The notes beneath the pieces are model-generated. The model was not told the DNA's origin. It did not search any database and worked only from the letters and a program-made list of their open reading frames with translations. DNA of 64,000 nucleotides from NCBI GenBank assembly GCA_036927565.1, contig JAYESD010000005.1, positions 10,818,565 through 10,882,564 of the forward strand, read 5' to 3'. The stretch is from Tuctoria greenei (Eukaryota > Streptophyta > Magnoliopsida > Poales > Poaceae). Position numbers and translations under genes: made by a program. Shown here piece after piece: positions 53,502 through 63,428 of this stretch; the first letter of the stretch is position 1; each line of letters starts with the position of its first letter.

Positions 53502-53823
53502 TCGGACAAGTTCGGACAGGACCGGACTAGTCCGAAGTCGTCCAGAGAGAAAATCGGACAAGTCTGGCCAAAAATCGGACAAGTCCGAATTTGAACGGAG
53601 AGGAAAAATGGACAAGTCCGCTGGAACACCGGACTAGTCCGCAAAAGTCCAGGGACTTAGCAAATTTTCATGGATTCATGGAATATCGGACTAGTCCGCA
53701 CAAAATCGGACAAGTTCGAAAGTTTCCAGAGCCAAAATCGGACTAGTCCGCAGCAAGAATGGACACGTACGTTTTTAGTCAGAGTGAAATCGGACTAGTT
53801 CGCAGCGAAACCAGACTAGTCCG
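53502..53823. promoter_or_regulatory. Phased palindrome array, element F 3' LTR U3
   Basis: Twelve palindromes in six pairs. Within-pair distances are 20, 21, 21, 20, 21 and 21 bp; between pairs 32, 33, 57, 32 and 31 bp. Spacers contain CCAGAGAGAAAATCGG or GTCAGAGTGAAATCGG, closely similar to those in Copia element A. Confidence 0.85.
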
Positions 53824-53959
53824 CACTTTCCTGCGTTTTAGGTGCGGTTTTGCTCCAAATCAATTTTAAATGCTCCGAATCAATGTTAAACTCGTTCCTC
53901 TTTATGTGGGTTAATGTTAAACATGTATATGAGTGTATGTAGGGCATGATGCATGAAAA

Positions 53960-54185
53960 TTAGGGTGTTACAAACCTACCCCCCTTAAAATGAATCTCGC
54001 CCTCGAGATTCGACGCGGAAGAGAAGAGATAGGGAAAGTCCTTCTTGAGATCATCCTCCAATTCCCACGTCGCTTCTTTTTCGGTGTGGTGCTTCCATTG
54101 AACTTTACACCATCTAATGACCTTGTTCGTTGTGACCCTCTCCTTAGTTTCCAAGATTTTGACCGGTTGCTCGGCATACGTCAAA
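53960..54185 (-). pseudogene. Element F chromodomain, one frame off from pol
   Basis: Reads DLTYAEQPVKILETKERVTT, VIRWCKVQWKHHTEKEATWE and LEDDLKKDFPYLF, the chromodomain-like C-terminus of Tekay/Del integrases, which directs insertion to chromatin marks. A one-base shift near 54185 separates it from the integrase frame, so the long pol frame ends without it. Confidence 0.82.
53973..53992 (-). other. Element F polypurine tract
   Basis: TTAAGGGGGGTAGGTT on the minus strand abuts the 3' LTR start. Confidence 0.85.
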
Positions 54186-57100
54186 TCTTCTCTAGTTCCA
54201 ATTCTTCCATTGGCACTTGTTCTTCCGGTACTCTCAAACACTTCTTGAGCTGGGAAACATGAAAGACATCATGTACATCTGAAAGATGAGCTGACATCTC
54301 CAACTTATATGCTACTTCTCCTCTTTTGTCCAAAATCTTGAATGGTCCAATATAACGAGGTGCGAGCTTGCCTCTTATGTTAAACCTCTTATGACCTCTC
54401 ATTGGTGACACCTTGAGGTAAACAAAATCTCCTATTTCAAAGGCTAATTTCCTTCTCCTATTATCCGCATAGCCTTTTTGCCTTGATTGGGCAGCCCTCA
54501 AGTTTTCACGAATTATTTGGACTTGCTTTTCGGCTTCTTGTAACACGTCCGGACCAAATACTTGAGTTTCTCCTGCCTCATTCCAGAATAAAGGTGTCCT
54601 ACACTTCCTCCCATAAAGCGCTTCATATGGTGACATTTTCAAGCTTGCTTGGTAACTATTGTTGTATGAAAATTCCGAGTATGGAAAGCTTTTGTCCCAA
54701 CTTTTCCCATGCTTTAAAGCACAAGCTCTTAACATGTCCTCCAAAATCTGATTGGTCCTCTCGGTTTGTCCGTCCGTTTGAGGGTGATATGCTGAACTAA
54801 AATTCAACCTCGTTCCCAAAGCTTCATGCAATTTTTGCCAAAATCTGGAGGTAAATTGAGAACCTCTATCCGAGACTATCTTCTTAGGGACTCCATGTCG
54901 ACACACAATATGCTCCATGTATATTTCGGCCAATCGTGCAGCTGTATACTTGGTCTTCACAGGGACAAAATGAGCCGACTTGGTTAAGCGATCCACAATT
55001 ACCCAAATTGAGTCATACCTGGACTGAGTACGTGGTAACCCAACTATGAAGTCCATACCAATTTCTTCCCACTTCCATTCCGGAATCTTTAATGGTTGTA
55101 ATAGTCCGGCTGGCCTTTGATGTTCCGCCTTGACTCGTTGGCACACGTCACACAGTGCTACGTATTCAGCTATGTCCTTCTTCATGCTATCCCACCAATA
55201 GCAAGTCTTTAAGTCTTTGTACATCTTTGTACAACCAGGGTGAATTGAGTAAGGCGAGTCATGTGCCTCCTTTAATATTGTCTCCCGAATATGTTTTACA
55301 TTAGGCACAACGATCCTCTTTCCAAGCCATAAGGTACCATGTTCGTCTTCATCGAATCTGAATTCTCTCCCTTCCTCGATCCTTTCCTTGATTTCCTTGA
55401 TCTCCTCATCCGTGGTTTGTGCTTCTCGAATTTCTTGCTCCAAGGTTGGGTTTAACTCCATCATCTCCATCTCATTTACAAATCGGAGGTTCAACCGTTC
55501 AAACTCCTTGCATAACTCGGATGGTAACTCTCGAACTATGAGTTGATGACCTACTCCTTTCCCACTCAAGGCATCGTCCACTACATTGGCTTTTCCCAGA
55601 TGATAGTTGATCCCCAAATCATAATCTTTGATGAGCTCCAACCATCTTCGTTGCCTTAAGTTCAGATCCGTTTGTGTGAAAATATACTTCAAACTCTTAT
55701 GATCCGTGTAAATTTCACACCTATGTCCAAGAATATAGTGTCTCCAAATCTTCAATGCATGTACCACGGCTGCAATTTCTAAATCATGTGTTGGGTAATT
55801 CTGCTCATGTTTCTTCAATTGTCTTGACGCATAGGCGACCACTTGACCTTCTTGCATAAGCACGCATCCGAGTCCTTGTCTTGATGCGTCACAATAAATA
55901 TCAAAACTCTTGCTTACATCCGGCAATACCAAAACTGGGGCTGTTGTTAACCTCTTCTTCAACTCCTCAAAACTGTTTTGACAAGCTTCAGTCCATTGGA
56001 ACGCCTTTCCCTTCATTAGCAACTCCGTCATAGGCTTGACTATCTTGGAAAAGTCCTTGATGAATTGACGGTAATATCCAGCCATCCCAAGAAAACTCCG
56101 AATTTCCTTGACATTCTGTGGCGGTTCCCACTTAAGCACATCTCTCACCTTCCCTGGGTCAGCTGATACTCCTCCTCCGGAAATAATACGGCCTAAGAAA
56201 GAAACTTCCCATAACCAGAATTGACATTTACTGAACTTGGCATACAATTGATGCTCCCTCAATTTCTGCAACGTAAGCCTCAAGTGTTCCTCATGTTCCT
56301 TCTCATCCTTCGAGTAGATCATAATGTCATCAATAAACACCACAACGAACTTGTCCAAGTACTCCATGAAGACTTTATTCATGAGGTACATAAAGTAGGC
56401 AGGCCCATTTGTCAATCCAAAAGACATCACGGTGTACTCATAAGATCCATACCGTGTTCTAAAAGCTGTTTTGGGTATGTCCGATGGTCTAATCTTCATT
56501 TGAAAGTATCCCGACCTCAAATCAATCTTGGAAAACACACAGGCGCCTTTCATCTGATCAAACAAATCCTCTATACGGGGCAAGGTGTACTTGTTCTTGA
56601 TTGTTACCTCGTTGAGAGCTCGGTAATCTACGCACATCCTTTGGGATCCATCCTTCTTGTCCACAAACAGAACGGGCGCTCCCCAAGGTGAAGAGCTAGG
56701 GCGAATAAAACCCTTCTCTAGTTGCTCTTGAATTTGCTTCTTGAGCTCCGCTAAATCCATAGGAGGCATCCTATACGGCCTCTTAGCTATAGGTGCAGTT
56801 CCGGGTATTAAATCAATAACAAACTCAATGTCTCGATCAGGTGGCATACCTGGCAACTCATCCGGAAACACATCCAAAAATTCACACACTACCGGAATCT
56901 CCTCAATTGCGGCACCGTGAACATGATTCAGCTCCAATTGCTTCGGTGCGGTTTGAGATGCTTCAAATTCTACGGTGATCCCTTCCTCATTAGTCAACTT
57001 CACCGTCTTTGTGGCACACTCAATAACTCCATTGTGCTTCCTCAACCAGTCCATACCAAGTATAATGTCCAATCCTTGAGAATCCAAAACTATGAGGTTG

Positions 57101-57279
57101 GCGGAGAAGTCTACCCCCCTTATTCTAAGGCTTACTTTTGGACATACTATATTTGTCCTCATCTCTCCTCCAGGAGACTTAACCAATAGAGTAAAATTCA
57201 TATGGGAGATAGGCAAACTATACTTGGCAACATACTTCGATGCAATGAATGAATGCGATGGTCCAGAATCAAATAACAT
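54181..57279 (-). CDS. Element F pol: protease, RT, RNase H and integrase, intact frame
   Basis: Open for 1032 codons. Protease LFDSGPSHSFIAS is at the start, and DIILGMDWLRKHNG follows. RT has FIDLIPGTAPIAKRPYRM-like VIDLIPGTAPIAKRPYRM, QRMCVDYRALNEVTIKN, KIDLRSGYFQMKI and VVFIDDIMIYSK (the FIDD catalytic pair). RNase H has FDIYCDASRQGLGCVLM and YTDHKSLKYIF. Integrase has the HHCC zinc finger (HDSPYSIHPG, CDVCQRVK) and DD35E residues (GMDFIVGLP, VSDRGSQFTS, YHPQTDGQTERTNQ). The conserved Gly after Asp-Ser-Gly, normally Ala, is Pro. It starts one frame away from gag, so expression would need a frameshift. Confidence 0.93.
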   Translation of the reverse strand: MLFDSGPSHSFIASKYVAKYSLPISHMNFTLLVKSPGGEMRTNIVCPKVSLRIRGVDFSANLIVLDSQGLDIILGMDWLRKHNGVIECATKTVKLTNEEGITVEFEASQTAPKQLELNHVHGAAIEEIPVVCEFLDVFPDELPGMPPDRDIEFVIDLIPGTAPIAKRPYRMPPMDLAELKKQIQEQLEKGFIRPSSSPWGAPVLFVDKKDGSQRMCVDYRALNEVTIKNKYTLPRIEDLFDQMKGACVFSKIDLRSGYFQMKIRPSDIPKTAFRTRYGSYEYTVMSFGLTNGPAYFMYLMNKVFMEYLDKFVVVFIDDIMIYSKDEKEHEEHLRLTLQKLREHQLYAKFSKCQFWLWEVSFLGRIISGGGVSADPGKVRDVLKWEPPQNVKEIRSFLGMAGYYRQFIKDFSKIVKPMTELLMKGKAFQWTEACQNSFEELKKRLTTAPVLVLPDVSKSFDIYCDASRQGLGCVLMQEGQVVAYASRQLKKHEQNYPTHDLEIAAVVHALKIWRHYILGHRCEIYTDHKSLKYIFTQTDLNLRQRRWLELIKDYDLGINYHLGKANVVDDALSGKGVGHQLIVRELPSELCKEFERLNLRFVNEMEMMELNPTLEQEIREAQTTDEEIKEIKERIEEGREFRFDEDEHGTLWLGKRIVVPNVKHIRETILKEAHDSPYSIHPGCTKMYKDLKTCYWWDSMKKDIAEYVALCDVCQRVKAEHQRPAGLLQPLKIPEWKWEEIGMDFIVGLPRTQSRYDSIWVIVDRLTKSAHFVPVKTKYTAARLAEIYMEHIVCRHGVPKKIVSDRGSQFTSRFWQKLHEALGTRLNFSSAYHPQTDGQTERTNQILEDMLRACALKHGKSWDKSFPYSEFSYNNSYQASLKMSPYEALYGRKCRTPLFWNEAGETQVFGPDVLQEAEKQVQIIRENLRAAQSRQKGYADNRRRKLAFEIGDFVYLKVSPMRGHKRFNIRGKLAPRYIGPFKILDKRGEVAYKLEMSAHLSDVHDVFHVSQLKKCLRVPEEQVPMEELELEKI

Positions 57280-58532
57280 AGTCGCGGGTTGGAGTTGGCA
57301 AGAAACATACCAATGACCACGTCATCCGCTTGTTGAGCATCCTCTGTAGAGACATGGTTCACGTTGCCACGAGCAAAATCCTGCGGTCCACGGTTCCCTT
57401 GCGGCGCTCCTCCATTTGGTCTTGGGTTTTGCCTCGGTGCATTGCTCCCTTGACCAAGGCCTGACTTAGGACATTGATGCGCAAAGTGTCCAGCTTCTCC
57501 ACAGGTATAACACTTCTTAACTCCACCAGAATTATTGGGACGAGCTTGGTTTTGAGCATTGGTTCCAGAAAAATCAGCACGAGGTGCATAAGGCATTGGA
57601 GGTCTAGGTGCTTGCATAACAGGGCGCTGCTGCACAAACTGAGTTGGGCGCGGTGCATAACCAGGGCGCTGAGCAGGAATAGAGGAGCTGTAATGAGGCG
57701 CATTGGGCGGCGCAAAGCGAGGGCGCACATTACTTCCTTGTTGCTGTCCTTGGTACGACACCTTCCTCTTGATTTCTTGCTCCATCTCACGGATCTTGTT
57801 CTCAACCACAATTGCTTTGTCCACAAGTTTCTGAAAATTGGCATAATCGCAGTTGAGTAGTTGCACTTGGATCTCATTGTTCAAGCCCCTCATGAACAAG
57901 TATTGTTTCCGGCTGTCCCGACTAACATCCTCAGGCGCATACCTTGAGAGTTGAGTGAATTTATTGAGATATTCACTCACGCTTGATCTTCCTTGCCTCA
58001 AATTCTCAAATTCTTGCCTCTTCAAGAGCATGACACCTTCCGGCACATAATGAGAACGAAAATTCTCCTTGAATTCGGCCCAAGTAATTCTCTCTTGGTT
58101 CTCATGAGCATTGCAATAAGAATCCCACCAATCCGCAGCTGCTCCAACTAGTTGATGAGAAGCAAATAGGACCTTCTCTCGGTCACTGCATTGGACAATA
58201 GCAAGTTTCTTCTCCACGGACTTGAGCCAATCATCAGCATCCATAGGGTCAGCAGCTTGAGCAAAGGTTGGCGGCCTAGTCCTCATAAACTCTCCCAATC
58301 GGTTATGAGGAGGCAGGGGTGGCGGTGGAGGCATGTGGGGCTGATTGTTGATATTGCCAGCCTGCAGCTGTCCCATTGTTTGTATCATGGTCTGCATGAG
58401 CTGGTTTTGCATAGCCAATAGCTGCTCAATGTTGATAGCTCCCTGAGTAGATCCTTGTCCGATGTTGTTCTGAGGCACTCCATTGTTCTCCTCCTCATCA
58501 TTGCCATCCCTCTGGTTGCGAGTCCTCACCAT
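57198..58532 (-). CDS. Element F gag
   Basis: ATG at 58532, 254 bp from the primer site, opens 444 codons. Capsid domain (about 85-270): RTRPPTFAQAADPMDADDWL, VLFASHQLVGAAADWWDSYC, WAEFKENFRSHYVPEGVM, RQEFENLRQGRSSVSEYLNK. A Pro/Arg-rich stretch follows, then the zinc knuckle CYTCGEAGHFAHQC (about 338-351), then VVIGMFLANSN where the protease should start. A one-base loss near 57295 throws the last about 30 codons out of frame and separates it from pol. The protein builds the particle and packages RNA. Confidence 0.92.
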   Translation of the reverse strand: MVRTRNQRDGNDEEENNGVPQNNIGQGSTQGAINIEQLLAMQNQLMQTMIQTMGQLQAGNINNQPHMPPPPPLPPHNRLGEFMRTRPPTFAQAADPMDADDWLKSVEKKLAIVQCSDREKVLFASHQLVGAAADWWDSYCNAHENQERITWAEFKENFRSHYVPEGVMLLKRQEFENLRQGRSSVSEYLNKFTQLSRYAPEDVSRDSRKQYLFMRGLNNEIQVQLLNCDYANFQKLVDKAIVVENKIREMEQEIKRKVSYQGQQQGSNVRPRFAPPNAPHYSSSIPAQRPGYAPRPTQFVQQRPVMQAPRPPMPYAPRADFSGTNAQNQARPNNSGGVKKCYTCGEAGHFAHQCPKSGLGQGSNAPRQNPRPNGGAPQGNRGPQDFARGNVNHVSTEDAQQADDVVIGMFLANSNPRLCYLILDHRIHSLHRSMLPSIVCLSPI

Positions 58533-58785
58533 CTGAAGAAGGGCAATAGGTAAGAATTAGAAAACGTCCCCAACTATATGCATCAAGGGATATGAACTAA
58601 ACAGCTAGCTACACTAGCCTAGGTGGACATGGCAATGCTAAGGCATCCCAAAATCCTCTATTAAGCACACAAGCAAACAATATATATAGCAAATAGCACT
58701 CCAAGCAAAACACATCGATTCCTGAGTGCTCCTATGTGCTCTAAAGTGTCCATTCTATCTAGGCTGCGTCCTACGGTCAACTTGT

Positions 58786-58801
58786 GGCTCTGATACCAAT
58801 C
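58786..58801 (-). other. Element F primer-binding site
   Basis: GATTGGTATCAGAGCC on the minus strand follows the 5' LTR end CGTCACA; initiator tRNA-Met type. Confidence 0.92.
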
Positions 58802-61659
58802 TGTGACGCCCGGTTCCGAAAAATGAACCAAGCTAACGCATATGTGTGCCCAGGATGTTCAACACACATACACGAGTGATTCACAAATGATAAATAGATA
58901 ATTACCACAGCTCAAATTATTAAATAAGTACTCTTATAACATAATTCATTATATCCTCGAATACAAGCTCTAATGAATATTAATGATAAGTTCAACTAAT
59001 GCAGTGGAAATAAACTAATTAGGCAACTAAGCAAGCTAAGCAAAAGGGATAGCGCAGCTCCAATAACACCACAGGCAAAGCTGACGGTAGACACGTCCTA
59101 GAACTCCACATTATCACCATTAAACTCCCAATCCTGACCTGCAACTGTTGGGGGGGGGGATTGCAAGAGTGAGTACATGTCGTACTCAGCAAGTGTGGAA
59201 AGTATGACATGTGGCTGATTCAAATGACGACAACAATAATGGCAAAGTGCTGAAAAGTACAGTAAAACATTTGAAAAGCAATATATTATATGTATGTGAA
59301 GTAAACTCATCATAATCATAAATAATATCATAATACCAGTCCATAATTCACCATCCTCATCAATAATTCCAGATTTCACCATTGCCAATAACCATATTCA
59401 ATACCAGAAATAAATCCATAATCATCCATAACCGTCACCATAACCATTACCATAACCATTACCAATACCAAATACCCTCTAATCATGGAAGTTGTCCAGG
59501 TGCTCATAACCGGGAGCACGGCTATCATGATAGTTTTAATTAACTCTGCAGAGTTTGTATCTCTTTACCCACGTGTTCGTGATTTCATCACCTTTCGGCG
59601 ACTAAGAATCTCCCTTATGCCCATGACCCGTCAGTCATATTACACACTTCCGTGGGTGTGTGGCCAAGAGATCACAAAATAGCTTTTACAAAGGGATTAC
59701 TAGCCTATTTAGACCCCACTGAGGTTTCACTGGTGGCGATGCCTCCAACTGAGCACATCTTCAACCAAGGGCCCCCTCTTGAGCCATTCGGATCCCAGGT
59801 TAGTCCCACCAATCATCAACAAACCCAATCCGACTACCCCTTCCCCGAGCATCCACAATGGTCCAAACAGCACTAGCAAAGCCCTAATTAATCAGCTACG
59901 CCGCACCCATACTTGGCCTCGTGGTGGCACTGTAGTCCTGGCTTATTCTCGCATGAACCGGTCCTTAGATCTAGAGCAAGCAAACCACCATAACATCCAA
60001 CCCATCCACATACCAGGCTTGCTTAGATCATCCATTACCATACCATATTTAACCAGTTCATGTTATCCATAATCTCATTTATGCATAATTGAATTGAATG
60101 GTATAGTTGTTTCCCATCCCAGTTGATTAAGCGAAGCAAAAGGTAAAAACCCTTCCCGACTCTCTACCATAAATTCCAGGTGACAAGGGTGGTTAAACAA
60201 AACTAGTAAACTTCCTACCATAGGATTTCCCATCAAATTGACACAAGCATGCAATTTTGCAAACAAAACATTTATTTTAAAATCAGGATCAATATGCTTC
60301 AAGGACACTTGCCTTGCTCTTGCTGTTGATTAGGGTCAAAGCCTTCGAACTCTTGGTGCTGGAGATTCTCCGCGGCACTCTCTAGCGCAAATCCGTCTAA
60401 TCCACACAATAAACATACAAGACAAGAAACACAATCAAAGGGTGCACAAATATTACTCAATATGACATGACATGCATGATTGATGCAAATGCAAGGTAGA
60501 ACTTGTTACTAGATTGCTTTTAATGATCACTAACTAGCTCTAATAGATTTTAACAAGTTTATACAGGTTTGGGGTTAATTAGATCAAATTTTAGAATTAA
60601 TTCAACACAATTTAACCAGAAAGATCGGACTAGTCCGCTAGGGACTGGACAAGTCCGCACTTGATGAGATCAGCAGATTAGGGTTTTCTAGATCGACGTG
60701 AATTTGGAGATTGGGGGTTGAATTCACGTAAGGAAAAGAGAATAGAAGGTATACCAGGTGTTTAGAACTTCAATGAATCAAGAAACTTGGAGGTAGCACT
60801 TGGATCTTGATGATCTAGGGTTGGTGATGAACTTGGAGATGAATTGATGGTGAAGGACGAAACTTGGTGGAGATCTCGATCCTCTTTCGTTTCCTCGTCT
60901 TCTTCTTCTTGCTTGGGATCTTCTCCTCCCTCCTTGATGGTGGCTCCCCAAGAACTAGGGTTTGGGTGGGTGGAAAAGTGACAAATAGATGTCAAACCAA
61001 GGGGTGGGGTTGTTTATATAGAGGTGGAGGCTAGGGTTAGATGGATTTCGAGTTTTGGGATGAGTAGAGGCCGGTTTAGAGTCCCACATGGGCTCCAAAA
61101 GAGTTAGGCACGACGTCCCTAGGCCCACTTAACGTGAAACCCAAGAAACAAGTCGTAAAACAAAAGATCAACTCGGAGTCGCGAAATATCGGACAAGTCC
61201 GGACAGGACCGGACTAGTCCGAAGTCGTCCAGAGAGAAAATCGGACAAGTCTAGCCAAAAATCGGACAAGTCCGAATTTGAACAGAGAGGAAAAACGGAC
61301 AAGTCCGCTGGAACACCGAACTAGTCCGGAAAAGTCCAGGGACTTAGCAAATTTTCAAGGATTCATGGAATATCGGACTAGTCCGCACAAAATCCGACAA
61401 GTCCGAAAGTTTCCAGAGCCAAAAACGGACTAGTCTGCAGCAAAAACAGACAAGTCCGTTTTTAGTCAGAGAGAAATCGGACTAGTCCGCAGCGAAACCA
61501 GACTAGTCCGCACTTTCCTACGTTTTAGGTGCGGTTTTGCTCCAAATCAATTTTAAATGCTCCGAATCAATGTTAAACTCGTTCCTATTTATGTGGGTTA
61601 ATGTTAAACATGTATATGAGTGTATGTAGGGCATGATGCATGAAAATTAGGGTGTTACA
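58802..61659 (-). repeat. Element F 5' LTR
   Basis: Full-length partner of 51106-53972, with TATA at 61013-61021, a palindrome array at 61189-61510 and a single pair at 60625-60658. It is the promoter copy of the element. Confidence 0.94.
61189..61510. promoter_or_regulatory. Phased palindrome array, element F 5' LTR U3
   Basis: Same six pairs and spacing as 53502-53823, with slightly different lesions (for example CGAACTAGTCCG). About 170 bp upstream of the TATA box at 61013-61021. Confidence 0.83.
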
Positions 61660-62326
61660 GTTGCTTGACTTGGAATCCCAAGAAGAACTTCAATTCGCCA
61701 ATCATTGACATCTCAAATCTATCTGTCATAATTTTGCTAAATTCTTCACAGAAAGATTTGTTAGTGGATCCAAAGATAATGTCATCAACATAAATTTGAC
61801 ATACGAATAGATGATCATCAAGATGTTTAGTGAAAAGTGTATAGTCAGCTTTACCAATTTTGAACCCGTTTTGAGTCAGAAAATCTCTAAGGCACTCATA
61901 CCAAGCTCGAGGAGCTTGTTTGATGCCATAGAGAGCCTTACGCAGTTTGTAGACATGATCGGGGTAGTCTTGGTCTTCGAATCCTGGTGGCTGCTCCACA
62001 TAAACTTCCTCCTTGATTGGACCATTCAATAAAGCGCTTTTGACGTCCATTTGATACAACTTAAAATTATGGTGAGTAGCATATGCCAATAAAATACGAA
62101 TAGACTCAAGTCTAGCTACAGGAGAAAAAGTTTCATCGAAGTCCAAACCTTCGACCTGAGAATAACCTTTGACCACCAATCTCGCTTTATTTCTCGTTAC
62201 TACTCCATGTTCATCTTGCTTGTTCTGAAAGACCCATTTGGTTCCAATGATGTTCGCCTTTGGTCTCTCCACTAGCTCCCACACTTCATTTCTTTTGAAG
62301 TTGTTCAACTCCTCTTGCATTGCCAA
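61660..62326 (-). pseudogene. Element E RT N-terminal half, cut by F
   Basis: About 220 codons open: AMQEELNNFKRNEVWELVER, GTKWVFQNKQDEHGVVTRNK, FDETFSPVARLESIRILLAY, LYQMDVKSALLNGPIKEEVY, KLRKALYGIKQAPRAWYECL and IYVDDIIFGSTNKSFCEEF. It ends at LKFFLGFQVKQL, exactly where F is inserted. The catalytic YVDD is intact. It joins in frame to 51100 once F and one target copy are removed. Confidence 0.92.
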
Positions 62327-63428
62327 TACCCAGTCTGGATCCTTAAGGCTTTTTCTAGCCTGTATGGTTCCGGAAAAGACACAAAAGAATAGTATTCACA
62401 GAAATTTGCAACTCGAGATCTAGTAGTTACTCCCTTAGCTATATCTCCAATGATATTATTGACAGGATGGTCTCTTTGCACGCTCTGATGTACTCTCGGG
62501 TGTGGAACTTGTGTAGTTGTTTGTTCTTCATTATCTTCATGTTCATTGTCTCCCCCTGGATCATTGCTCCCATGATTATCTTGATATTCTTGATTTTCCT
62601 CATCTTGATCATGTGAAAGAGCTCCCCCTTGATCATTGCCTCCGTGTTGCAGTTCATCTTGTGCATTTGAGTCGAAAGTTCGCTCTTGTGGTAAGATATC
62701 ACCAAGTCCCATTTTCTTCAGTGCTTCATATAGAGCTTCCTCTTTATCTAGCATACACTTATCAACTTGCTCCACTTGTGAGCCGTTAGATTCATTGAAC
62801 ACTATGTCACGTGCTACTTCAACAAGGTCGGACACCTTGTTGAAGACACGATAGGCGTAGGCATTCGATTCATAACCGAGCAAGAACCCTTCATCGGACT
62901 TTGAAGCGAACTTCGAGGCCCTCGATTTCTTGTTCAGAATAAAACATTTACAACCAAATACTTTGAAATAAGAAACATTAGGCTTTTTACCGGTAAGGAG
63001 CTCATATGAATTTTTTTCAGTAGTCGGTGGAGGTACAGCCGATTCGTGGCAAGACAAGCGGTGTTCACCGCTTCTGCCCAAAATCGATCTGATGTCTTGT
63101 ATTCATCCAACATAGTTCTTGCCATTTCGATCAATGTTCTGTTCTTCCTTTCGGCCACTCCGTTTTGTTGAGGGGAGTAGGGTGCTGAGAACTCATGCTT
63201 TATTCATTCTTCATCGAGATACTCTTCAACTTGGAGGTTCTTGAATTATGTCCCGTTGTCACTTCTGATGTTCTTTATGGTTGATGAGAATTCGTTCTGA
63301 GCTCTTTTCAGAAACTTCTTGAGGATTCCCTGAGTTTCTGATTTATCATACAAGAAAAATATCCAGGTAAACCTTGAAAAATCATCAACAATTACTAAAC
63401 CGTATTTGTTACCGCTGATGCTGATGTA
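62327..63428 (-). pseudogene. Element E integrase and linker
   Basis: Pieces: NGVAERKNRTLIEMARTMLD (63170-63110, catalytic Glu block), YELLTGKKPNVSYFKVFGCK, FLLGYESNAYAYRVFNKVSD, then an acidic Gln/Asn-rich linker (QDELQHGGNDQGG) and PHPRVHQSVQRDHPVNNIIG. Stops at about 63205 and 63245 and a frameshift near 63030 break it. Similar throughout to element A 21732-22454. Confidence 0.86.

Larger units (their letters stand above)
51106..53972 (-). repeat. Element F 3' LTR
   Basis: Ends TGTAACACCC (53972) and GGGCGTCACA (51106). TATA at 53326-53334. Six palindrome pairs at 53502-53823 and one at 52939-52970. It holds three units of the 12-bp repeat ATAACCATTACC near 51740, against two in the other LTR. 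Confidence 0.94.
51106..61659 (-). mobile_element. Chromodomain Gypsy element F
   Basis: LTRs at 51106-53972 (2867 bp) and 58802-61659 (2858 bp); target site GTTGT at 51101-51105 and GTTGC at 61660-61664 (one change). Gag, protease, RT, RNase H, integrase and a chromodomain are on the minus strand, the order of chromoviruses. The LTR start TGTAACACCCTAATTTT is typical of the Tekay/Del group (from memory). Over the first 370 bp compared, the two LTRs differ at about 9 positions. It is the youngest layer of its nest and the best preserved element. Confidence 0.94.
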
